Assembly (NCBI GenBank): GCA_002279285.1
Contig: NCBR01000193.1
Coordinates: forward strand, 1-5,185
From: Acidobacteria bacterium 37-71-11
GTDB taxonomy: Bacteria > Acidobacteriota > Thermoanaerobaculia > Thermoanaerobaculales > Thermoanaerobaculaceae
DNA length: 5,185 nucleotides
Direction: 5' to 3'
How positions within the stretch are numbered: position 1 is the first letter of the stretch; every line of letters starts with the position of its first letter. The notes beneath the pieces were generated by a model. The model was not told the origin of the DNA. It saw only the letters and a list, made by a program, of their open reading frames with translations, and did no database searches. Below are positions 1-4,982 of the stretch, piece by piece. A program made the translations under genes and the position numbers.

Positions 1-3
1 CGA

Positions 4-1032
4 CTACGCCTTGCCCCGCGGCCGGGCCGAGCGCCACACCAGGCCGACGTGGAAACCCACGTCCGGGCTGTTGTCGAAGATGAAGAGGTTCTCGAGCAGC
101 GAGGCCTCGAGGAGCAGGTGCGGGTTGAGGACGCGCTTCAACCCCAACGTGATCTCGTACGTGTTCTTGGAGAAGCCGCCGAAGTTCTCCGCCCCCGGGG
201 AGGTGACGAGCGCCTGCAGCAGCCACGACATGCGCGGCGAGTGGCGGTACTCGAGGCCGGTGAACACGGAGAGCTGGTTGGGCTTGAGCTTGACCCCGAC
301 CATGTCGGTCGTGGCGTAGTGCATCGCCACCACCGACCCGTACACGTTGAAACGGCCGAGGCGCTGCCCGGCCGAGAGCCCGGCGGCGACGTCGGTGCCG
401 CCGCTGGAGGACAGCGAGGACGGGCGGCCGGTGGGGATCTTGACCGTGAACAAGGCCATCAGCGCCGGCGTGGTCGCAGTGCCAGGGGCGAGCTGGTAGC
501 GGACGCCGACGGTCGCGTCCTCGATCCCCCAGCCGGCGTCCTCCCCGCTGAGCTCGAAGGTGCGGCCGTTGGTGCCGTGGATCAGCACCAGGTAGCGGTT
601 GCGCGGCGCCAGCTTGCGGTCCTTGTTGGCGACGTGGAGCAGCCCCTCGAAGTTTTCGATGAAGCGGTCCATGATCCCGCCGCCGCGGTACGACAGCGGC
701 ATGCCGATGGCGACCTCGAGGCGGGGGGTCACCCCGTACGCCGCACTCATCGTGAACCGCAGCGTCTCGGCGTCGATCGTGTAGCGCCCGGGCTCGTAGT
801 CGAAATAGTTGTTCCAGCTGGTCAGCAGATCGAGCTGCCACTGGCCCTTGGCCAGCGTCCTGGGTGTCTTCGGGGTGGGTGTCAACCGCAGGATGGAGAG
901 CGGCGACTGTGAGCGCAGCTCGAGCGGCCCGAGGCCGACGGCCGGGCTCGTCGCAAAGTTGGAGACGTCCTGGGCCGCGGCGAGCCCGGCCACGAGCAAC
1001 GCCGCCCCGGCTGCGCACCTCGCTCGCTTCAT
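4..1032 (-). CDS. DUF3187-like secreted, probable outer-membrane beta-barrel protein
   Basis: The 342-residue product has no known enzymatic role. Residues 1-20 look like a Sec signal peptide: basic MKRAR, a hydrophobic Ala/Leu/Val core, and likely cleavage after the LAAA run. The mature N-terminus carries GPLELRSQSPLSILRLTPTP and then a GQWQLDLLTSWNNYF-type stretch, which I recognise as the DUF3187 pattern (a GPL..R.QSPL block, then TPTP). The rest is rich in short alternating hydrophobic/polar strands with Gly and aromatic turns, and ends in a strand containing GFHVGLVW close to the C-terminus. That fits an outer-membrane or periplasmic beta-barrel. The ATG start is supported by GGAGG five bases upstream. 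The gene lies 28 bp downstream of the transporter on the same strand, so co-transcription is likely. The DUF3187 assignment is from memory of the family pattern; the barrel topology is inferred. The stop codon is TAG at 4-6, so the gene is complete. Confidence 0.8.
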   Translation of the reverse strand: MKRARCAAGAALLVAGLAAAQDVSNFATSPAVGLGPLELRSQSPLSILRLTPTPKTPRTLAKGQWQLDLLTSWNNYFDYEPGRYTIDAETLRFTMSAAYGVTPRLEVAIGMPLSYRGGGIMDRFIENFEGLLHVANKDRKLAPRNRYLVLIHGTNGRTFELSGEDAGWGIEDATVGVRYQLAPGTATTPALMALFTVKIPTGRPSSLSSSGGTDVAAGLSAGQRLGRFNVYGSVVAMHYATTDMVGVKLKPNQLSVFTGLEYRHSPRMSWLLQALVTSPGAENFGGFSKNTYEITLGLKRVLNPHLLLEASLLENLFIFDNSPDVGFHVGLVWRSARPRGKA

Positions 1033-1037
1033 GGTGT

Positions 1038-1042
1038 CCTCC
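1038..1042 (-). promoter_or_regulatory. Shine-Dalgarno of the DUF3187-like gene
   Basis: GGAGG on the minus strand, five bases before the ATG at 1032. It sits in the short, locally AT-richer 28-bp gap after the transporter stop. I see no terminator-like hairpin in this gap, which supports one transcript for the two genes. Confidence 0.7.
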
Positions 1043-1060
1043 GAATGAATTCTAATCGAG

Positions 1061-2254
1061 TCACCCCGGATTTGTGGAGGCCGGGCCGAGGCGGCGCCGG
1101 AGCAGCAGCGCGCCTCCCACCGCCGCCGTCATGGCCAAAACCGCCGCGCCCAGTTGAGGCGCCGCCACCCCCCATGCCCCGAGCGCGAGCTCGGCGCTGA
1201 ACGGTCCGACGACCCGGGCGAGCGACCCGAGTCCCTGAAACACCCCGAGCGCCGCACCCTGCTCGTCGGCGCCGGCGCTCTTGGACACCAGCGACGACAG
1301 CGACGGCATCACGAACCCCATGCCGAGCGCCACGACCGGCAGGACGGCGAGGACGGCGCCGAGCCGGTGGGTGGTCGCGAGCAGCGCGAGGCCCGCGGCA
1401 GTGGCCGCCAGGCCCGCGAGCAGCAGAGTGTGCTCCCCGAACCATCGCGACGCTCGCCCCACCAGGCCGCCCTGCACGGCGGCCGCCAGCACCCCGACGT
1501 ACACGAAGAGGAAGCTCACCCCCGAGTGGGAGAGGGCGAGACGGTCATGGAGGAACTGGGCGAACGTGACCTCGAACGCGGCGAAGCCGGTGACGACGAC
1601 GAAGCCGATCGCCAGCAGCGGGACGAGCTCGCGGTGGTCGAGCGCGAACGCCAGGCGCGAGCGCCGCGGAGGGGGGACGACGCTCGCGCGGGCGGCGGTC
1701 CGCGGGTGGGTTTCCGGCAGGAAGGCCAACACCATGACCCAGGCGACGGACGAGCAGGCGGCGGCGCCCCACCCGGGCGCACCCATGCCGACCGGCGCGA
1801 GGACGCCCGCGATCGCGGGGCCGGCGATGAAGCCGAGGCCGAACGCCGCACCGATCATGCCCATGCCGCGAGCCCGCTTCTCCGGCGGCGTGGTGTCGGC
1901 GATCACCGCCTGGGCCGTCGCGATGTTGCCGCCGCAGATGCCGGCGACGAGGCGTGCGGCGAACAGCCACGCGATCGAGTGCGCCAACGCGAACAGCACG
2001 GACCCGCCCACCGAGCCGAGCAACGAGATCAGCAGCACCGGCCGGCGGCCGACGCGGTCGGAGAGACGCCCGAGGATCGGCGAGAAGACGAACTGCATCG
2101 CCGAGTACGAGGCCATGAGGAGGCCGAACACCCAGGGCGCCGGGTGGAAGTGCTCCGCGTACAGCGGCAGCAGCGGAATCACGATCCCAAAGCCGACGAG
2201 GTCGGTGAACACGATCAGGAACAGAGTGGTCAACGTGCGGCGGGGGGACGGCAT
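1061..2254 (-). CDS. MFS transporter, DHA1/TetA-like drug:H+ antiporter type
   Basis: A 397-residue inner-membrane secondary transporter, with about 12 hydrophobic segments split by a polar loop near residues 183-206. Features typical of 12-TM proton-coupled exporters are visible. TM1 is TDLVGFGIVIPLLPLY with an acidic D18. Loop 2-3 motif A is GRLSDRVGRRPVLL (about 62-75). A motif-B-like arginine, R101, lies in RLVAGICGG. The antiporter motif C is GAAFGLGFIAGPAIAG (about 135-150), followed by FLPET (178-182). A second, weaker motif-A copy is GLVGRASRWFG (about 263-273). The family exports small molecules; the substrate cannot be read from sequence. I chose the ATG at 2254 over the in-frame ATG at 2296 because GAGGAGGT sits just before it and the 14 extra residues are not membrane-like. 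The gene is divergent from fmt and probably co-transcribed with the downstream DUF3187-like gene. The stop is TGA at 1061-1063. Confidence 0.93.
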   Translation of the reverse strand: MPSPRRTLTTLFLIVFTDLVGFGIVIPLLPLYAEHFHPAPWVFGLLMASYSAMQFVFSPILGRLSDRVGRRPVLLISLLGSVGGSVLFALAHSIAWLFAARLVAGICGGNIATAQAVIADTTPPEKRARGMGMIGAAFGLGFIAGPAIAGVLAPVGMGAPGWGAAACSSVAWVMVLAFLPETHPRTAARASVVPPPRRSRLAFALDHRELVPLLAIGFVVVTGFAAFEVTFAQFLHDRLALSHSGVSFLFVYVGVLAAAVQGGLVGRASRWFGEHTLLLAGLAATAAGLALLATTHRLGAVLAVLPVVALGMGFVMPSLSSLVSKSAGADEQGAALGVFQGLGSLARVVGPFSAELALGAWGVAAPQLGAAVLAMTAAVGGALLLRRRLGPASTNPG

Positions 2255-2257
2255 GGC

Positions 2258-2265
2258 ACCTCCTC
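2258..2265 (-). promoter_or_regulatory. Shine-Dalgarno of the MFS gene (decides the start)
   Basis: GAGGAGGT on the minus strand, nearly full complementarity to the 16S 3' end, with four bases between AGGAGG and the ATG at 2254. This makes 2254 the likely start. No comparable site precedes the in-frame ATG at 2296. The site can pair with upstream bases in a small hairpin (see the leader element). Confidence 0.75.
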
Positions 2266-2288
2266 GCGAGGCAACCGGCCGGGTTGCC
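2258..2288 (-). promoter_or_regulatory. Inverted repeats in the MFS leader: possible operator or RBS-occluding hairpins
   Basis: A near-perfect 19-bp inverted repeat (2270-2288) has arms GGCAACC and GGTTGCC around a 5-nt centre. A perfect 10-bp palindrome, CCTCGCGAGG (2262-2271), abuts and overlaps it. Read as mRNA (minus strand), the first repeat forms a 7-bp hairpin. Alternatively GCCUC (2272-2268) can pair with GAGGU (2262-2258), which would bury the Shine-Dalgarno. The two share bases 2270-2272 and so exclude each other. As DNA, the repeat could instead be a repressor operator, common for efflux genes. No regulator gene is visible next to it. The function is inferred; the repeats themselves are directly seen. 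Confidence 0.35.
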
Positions 2289-2379
2289 GCATGCATTCCG
2301 CGCGGCCGTCCGGTTGCGGTGGGCAGCGTACAGGAAACGCTTCACGCCGCATGTCCGGGCGGGGGTCTGGGCGACCGTG

Positions 2380-2385
2380 TACACT
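2380..2385 (+). promoter_or_regulatory. -10-like TACACT immediately upstream of fmt
   Basis: TACACT preceded by TG, embedded in the palindrome GTGTACAC (2377-2384), ends six bases before the GTG start of fmt. A sigma-70 start site about seven bases downstream of the box would fall on the start codon, giving a leaderless or nearly leaderless mRNA. No TTGACA-like -35 is present at 16-18 bp spacing, and no good Shine-Dalgarno precedes the GTG (only CTGGGC). Confidence 0.4.
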
Positions 2386-2391
2386 CTGGGC

Positions 2392-3327
2392 GTGCGACTC
2401 GTTTTCTTCGGCACGCCGGAGTTCGCGGTCCCTTCGCTCGACGCGGTCGTCGCGGCGGGTCACGAGGTGCTGCTCGTGGTCACACGCCCCGACCAGCCCG
2501 CCGGCCGCCACCTGCGCATGGCCTCCCCTGCGGTCGTGGCCGCCGCGCGCCGGCTCGGCCTCCCGCTCGCGCAGCCGGAAAAGCTGGGCGTGGACGACTT
2601 CCTCGCCCGACTGCGCGCGCTCTCGCCCGAGGTCGCGGTGGTCGTCGCGTTCGGCCGGCTGATCTCGCCGCGGGTGCTGCGCGTCCCCAGGCACGGCTTC
2701 ATCAACCTCCACCCTTCGCTGCTGCCGCGCTACCGCGGGCCGTCGCCGATCGAGTCGGCGATCGCCGCCGGCGACGAGACGACGGGCGTCACGACCATGC
2801 TCCTCGACGAGGGGATGGACACGGGGCCGATCCTGCTGCAGCGCGAGGTCGCGATCGAGCCGCGGGAACGCACGCCGGAGCTCGAGGCCCGCCTGGCGGC
2901 GCTGGGCGCGGAGCTGGTCGTGGAAACCCTCGCAAAGCTCGCGGACGGGACCCTGACCCCGACGCTGCAGGACCCGAGCCTCGCAACCGTCTCGGGCAAG
3001 CTCGACCGGAAACTGGGGCGCATCGACTGGGAGATGAACGCCCGGGAGCTGGCGTGCCGGTGCCGGGCCTTTGACCCCTGGCCCGGCCTGTTCACGAACT
3101 TCCGCGGCGCCCGCTTGAAGGTGCACGGTCTCGAGGCCGGCGGGCCGGCGGCGGGGGACGAGGCGCCGGGCACGGTGCTGGCGGCCTCGGTCGCCGGGAT
3201 CGCCGTTCGCTGCGGCGGGGGGACGGTCGCGCTTCTGACCGAGGTGCAGCGCGAGGGCAAGAGGCGCATCCCGGCCGACGCCTTCATCATCGGAGAGCGG
3301 GTTGCGCCCGGAGAGCGTTTCCGCTGA
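2392..3327 (+). CDS. fmt: Methionyl-tRNA formyltransferase
   Basis: A 311-residue cytosolic enzyme that transfers a formyl group from 10-formyl-tetrahydrofolate to Met-tRNAfMet for translation initiation. The N-terminal Rossmann-like formyltransferase domain opens with RLVFFGTPEFAVPSL. It contains the INLHPSLLPRYRGPSPI folate/catalytic block, with N105 and H107, and DEGMDTG with D143. These match the N-H-D catalytic triad of the family, shifted by one from the E. coli numbering. PDQPAGR near 33-39 and QPEKL near 61-65 are also family typical. The C-terminal OB-like tRNA-binding domain begins near GKLDRKLGRIDW and includes RAFDPWPGLFT. The GTG at 2392 places RLVFFGTPEF at the usual family N-terminus; the in-frame ATG at 2284 would add 36 unrelated residues. 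Length is normal. rsmB follows with a 26-nt overlap. def, a common partner, is not adjacent upstream. Confidence 0.97.
   Translation: MRLVFFGTPEFAVPSLDAVVAAGHEVLLVVTRPDQPAGRHLRMASPAVVAAARRLGLPLAQPEKLGVDDFLARLRALSPEVAVVVAFGRLISPRVLRVPRHGFINLHPSLLPRYRGPSPIESAIAAGDETTGVTTMLLDEGMDTGPILLQREVAIEPRERTPELEARLAALGAELVVETLAKLADGTLTPTLQDPSLATVSGKLDRKLGRIDWEMNARELACRCRAFDPWPGLFTNFRGARLKVHGLEAGGPAAGDEAPGTVLAASVAGIAVRCGGGTVALLTEVQREGKRRIPADAFIIGERVAPGERFR
3292..3295 (+). promoter_or_regulatory. Shine-Dalgarno of rsmB inside the fmt 3' end
   Basis: GGAG lies six bases before the TTG at 3302, inside the last codons of fmt. It is the main support for a TTG start: there is no in-frame ATG or GTG nearby before the NusB-like domain begins. 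Confidence 0.55.
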
Positions 3328-4564
3328 CCCCCGTCTGCAGGCGGCGACCGCACTGGCGCGCGTCGAGGCGCACGGTGCGCACGCTGCCCGCCTGCTCGGC
3401 GGCGCCGTTCCCGCCGAGCGCGAGCTGGTGCTCGGCGTGCTGCGCTGGCAGCTCACCCTCGACCACCTCCTCGCCCGCCACCTGAGGCGGCCGCTCGGCG
3501 ACCACGACCCCGCCGTCAGGGCCGTGTTGCGCGTCGGCCTATACGAGGCCCTGCGCATGCGCACGCCGGTGCCGGTGGCCGTCGCGGAGGCGGTGCGCGT
3601 CGCGAAGCGGTTGGCGCCGCGGGCGGCGGGCCTGGTCAACGCGGTGCTGCGGCGCGCATCCGGCGAGCGCTGGCCCGACCCCGCCGATTCCGGCACGCCT
3701 GCCGGCATCCGCTTCTCGCACCCCGAGTGGCTGGTGGAGCGCTGGAGGCGCCTGTTGGGCGACGAGGCGGCGCTGGCGGCGCTGGCTTCGGACCAGGAGC
3801 CCGCGGGGCTCTACCTGCTGTCGGCCGCCAGCCACTGCGACGACTTGACGGCGGCGGGGTGCCGGCTGCAGCCGCACCCGTTTGTCGCGGGCGTCGTCGC
3901 CGTGACCGCGGGGACCGAGGCGGCGGTGGCGGCGCTGCAGGCGGGGCGCGCGTACGCTATCGACCCGACGGCGGTCGCCGTGGCGCGCCTGCTGCCGCCG
4001 GCCGCGGGCTTGACGGTGGACCTGGCCGCGGCCCCCGGAGGGAAGAGCCTCGTGCTCGCGTGCGAGCGGCGGCATCCGCGCCTGCTCTCGGCCGATCGCA
4101 ACCTCGGGCGCACGGTGATGATGCGGCGAAACCTCGCCGCGGTCGCCCCGGCACCGGCGGTGGCGGCGGCGGACGCCACGGCGCCGCCGCTGCGGCCGGG
4201 GAGCTGCGCGGCCGTGCTCGTGGACGCGCCGTGCTCGGGGACCGGCACGCTGCGCCGGCACCCCGAGATCCGCTGGCGGCTGCGGGAGTCGGACCTCGGC
4301 GGACTCGCCGCCGCCCAGCGCCGGATCGTCGAGTCGGCGGCGGCGCTGCTGGCCCCGGGCGGCTTCCTGCTCTACGCCACGTGTTCGCTCGAGCCGGAGG
4401 AGAACGCGGGCGTGCTCGACGGTGTGGCGCTCGAAGCGGTCCCGACCGGGCCGCTGCTCCCCGCGGGTCTCCCTCGCCGCGACCTCCCGAGCGGCGGTGC
4501 GGTGATCCCGCCGGGCGCCCTGGGCGACGGTTTCACCGTGCATTTGCTCCGCCGGCCGGCGTGA
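3302..4564 (+). CDS. rsmB: 16S rRNA (cytosine-967 C5)-methyltransferase, RsmB/Sun family
   Basis: A 420-residue SAM-dependent RNA methyltransferase that, in characterised relatives, makes m5C967 on 16S rRNA. Residues about 8-120 form a NusB-like all-helical RNA-binding domain (ERELVLGVLRWQLTLDHLL near 39-57, GLVNAVLRRAS at 110-120). The C-terminal Rossmann domain has SAM motif I VDLAAAPGGKS (239-249), D265 in SADRN, D291, motif IV VDAPCSGTG (307-315) with C311, and motif VI YATCSLEPEENAG (358-370) with C361. Both cysteines needed by the two-cysteine m5C mechanism are present. The end, GDGFTVHLLRR, matches the usual DGFF.A.L.. close. Length is close to the 429 residues of the E. coli protein. 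The TTG start is supported by GGAG and gives a 26-nt overlap with fmt, so translation is probably coupled. Oddities: the usual RxN of the linker and the VQD motif before motif I are replaced (LLSAAS and AIDPTA). Confidence 0.93.
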   Translation: MRPESVSADPRLQAATALARVEAHGAHAARLLGGAVPAERELVLGVLRWQLTLDHLLARHLRRPLGDHDPAVRAVLRVGLYEALRMRTPVPVAVAEAVRVAKRLAPRAAGLVNAVLRRASGERWPDPADSGTPAGIRFSHPEWLVERWRRLLGDEAALAALASDQEPAGLYLLSAASHCDDLTAAGCRLQPHPFVAGVVAVTAGTEAAVAALQAGRAYAIDPTAVAVARLLPPAAGLTVDLAAAPGGKSLVLACERRHPRLLSADRNLGRTVMMRRNLAAVAPAPAVAAADATAPPLRPGSCAAVLVDAPCSGTGTLRRHPEIRWRLRESDLGGLAAAQRRIVESAAALLAPGGFLLYATCSLEPEENAGVLDGVALEAVPTGPLLPAGLPRRDLPSGGAVIPPGALGDGFTVHLLRRPA

Positions 4565-4577
4565 GGCGGTTGCCGCC
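4565..4577 (+). terminator. Small GC hairpin right after rsmB (weak terminator candidate)
   Basis: GGCGG-TTG-CCGCC begins on the base after the rsmB TGA. The stem is 5 bp with a 3-nt loop. No T tract follows, so it does not meet the intrinsic terminator pattern. In such GC-rich sequence small stems arise easily, so this is a weak candidate only. Confidence 0.15.
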
Positions 4578-4587
4578 GCGCGTGGCG

Positions 4588-4593
4588 TACACT
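4588..4593 (+). promoter_or_regulatory. -10-like TACACT upstream of the HU-family gene
   Basis: TACACT in the context GCGTACACTCGTG. It shares the eight-base core GTACACTC with the element before fmt. The predicted start near 4600 would give a leader of about 90 nt. No convincing -35 lies at 16-18 bp; the nearest TTGCCG (4570-4575) is only 12 bp away. Confidence 0.35.
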
Positions 4594-4604
4594 CGTGCGG
4601 GGCG

Positions 4605-4623
4605 ACTCGGGAAGTTCCCGAGT
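4605..4623 (+). promoter_or_regulatory. Perfect 19-bp inverted repeat in the HU-family gene leader
   Basis: ACTCGGGAA-G-TTCCCGAGT is a perfect palindrome of 9-bp arms around one base. It begins 12 bp after the TACACT box and 70 bp before the HU start. As DNA it is a plausible dimer operator at about +5 to +23. As RNA it would fold into a 7-bp stem with a 5-nt loop at the 5' end of the leader. It is not followed by a T tract, so it is not a standard terminator. No family is recognised. Confidence 0.45.
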
Positions 4624-4647
4624 GGCTCTCGCCCAACGGGATGCGGG

Positions 4648-4681
4648 CTGCCACCGACCGCGGCCCGGAAGCCGGGGGCAG
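4648..4681 (+). promoter_or_regulatory. Structured leader segment just before the HU-family RBS
   Basis: CTGCC (4648-4652) can pair with GGCAG (4677-4681), enclosing a CCCGG-AAG-CCGGG hairpin (4664-4676) that stacks directly on its 3' side. An alternative stem CGGGC/GCCCG (4644-4648 with 4663-4667) uses the same bases and excludes both. The structure ends exactly where GGAGG begins. It matches no riboswitch class I can name, and GC bias alone could produce such pairings. Confidence 0.25.
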
Positions 4682-4686
4682 GGAGG
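4682..4686 (+). promoter_or_regulatory. Shine-Dalgarno of the HU-family gene (decides the start)
   Basis: GGAGG touches the first ATG (4687) with zero spacing, but stands six bases before the second in-frame ATG (4693). It therefore selects 4693 and the N-terminus MAGKTELVERI. Confidence 0.7.
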
Positions 4687-4692
4687 ATGAGC

Positions 4693-4977
4693 ATGGCGGG
4701 GAAGACGGAGTTGGTCGAGCGGATCGCCTTCGAGACCGGGTTGCCCAAGGCGCACGCGGCACGCGCCATCGAGGTGATGATCGACGCGATGGCGGAGTGG
4801 CTGGCGACCGGGGAGCGGGTGGCGATCCCGGGGCTCGGCAGCTTCTACACCTCCGAGCGCCCGGCGCGCGAGGTCCGCAACCCACGCACCGGCGCGGCCG
4901 TGCAGGTGAGCGCGTCGCGTACCGTGCGCTTCCGCCCCGGCAAGGAGATCAAGGGCGCCGTGAACCGGACGAGGTAG
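4693..4977 (+). CDS. HU/IHF-family nucleoid DNA-binding protein
   Basis: A 94-residue histone-like protein that binds and bends DNA as a dimer in the nucleoid. Length is standard (about 90-100). The N-terminal helices KTELVERIAFETGLPKAHAA (4-23) and AIEVMIDAMAEWLATGERV match the family dimerisation region. GLGSF (47-51) is the conserved turn. RNPRTG (62-67) at the tip of the beta arm carries P64, the residue that inserts between base pairs. VRFRPGKEIK (78-87) is the usual end of the fold. HU and IHF subunits cannot be separated from one sequence, so no symbol is given. The start at ATG 4693 is set by GGAGG; ATG 4687 would add only two residues. The gene has its own upstream gap with promoter-like and palindromic elements. 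A nicotinamidase begins 5 nt after its TAG stop. Confidence 0.95.
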   Translation: MAGKTELVERIAFETGLPKAHAARAIEVMIDAMAEWLATGERVAIPGLGSFYTSERPAREVRNPRTGAAVQVSASRTVRFRPGKEIKGAVNRTR

Positions 4978-4982
4978 CGGTC

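Noticed and set aside
2325..2332. TGTACGCT on the minus strand as a -10 for the MFS gene
   Set aside because: It has the extended -10 TG but no -35 at proper spacing and a poor third-to-fifth-base match; too weak to list as a promoter.
2284..2391. Longer fmt starting at ATG 2284
   Set aside because: The 36 extra residues do not resemble Fmt, whose N-terminus is at RLVFFGTPEF, so GTG 2392 is preferred.
1154..3074. Long plus-strand open frames opposite the MFS gene and running into fmt
   Set aside because: Low-complexity Arg/Ala/Gly translations without recognisable domains; the opposite-strand MFS and the correct-frame fmt explain the sequence.
4551..4560. GCCGGCCGGC palindrome at the end of rsmB
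   Set aside because: It lies in coding sequence and is expected by chance in this base composition.
4611..4680. tRNA-Ser-like CCGAGTGGC in the HU leader
   Set aside because: No T arm (GGTTCRA type), no acceptor pairing and no anticodon arm could be fitted; the match is only to a D-loop-like string inside the palindrome.
4608..4680. Faint resemblance to a cobalamin riboswitch (GGGAAG, GGCTGCCACCG, GGAAGCCGGG)
   Set aside because: The core B12-box order and spacing are absent and the downstream HU-family gene is not a B12-related target.
4664..4680. CCGGAAG string recalling the SRP RNA tetraloop region
   Set aside because: The required AGCAGCC side and the long hairpin are missing; GGAAG here is just part of a CCCGG/CCGGG stem.
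3727..4692. Upstream in-frame extension of the HU-family gene through rsmB
   Set aside because: The frame is open back to 3727, but that part is an Arg/Gly-rich shadow of rsmB; HU homology and GGAGG both begin at 4693.
3539..4885. Long open frame on the minus strand opposite rsmB and the HU gene
   Set aside because: It is rich in Arg, Pro, Gly and Ala with no domain pattern, typical of the antisense shadow of a GC-rich gene; the plus-strand products here are clear family members.
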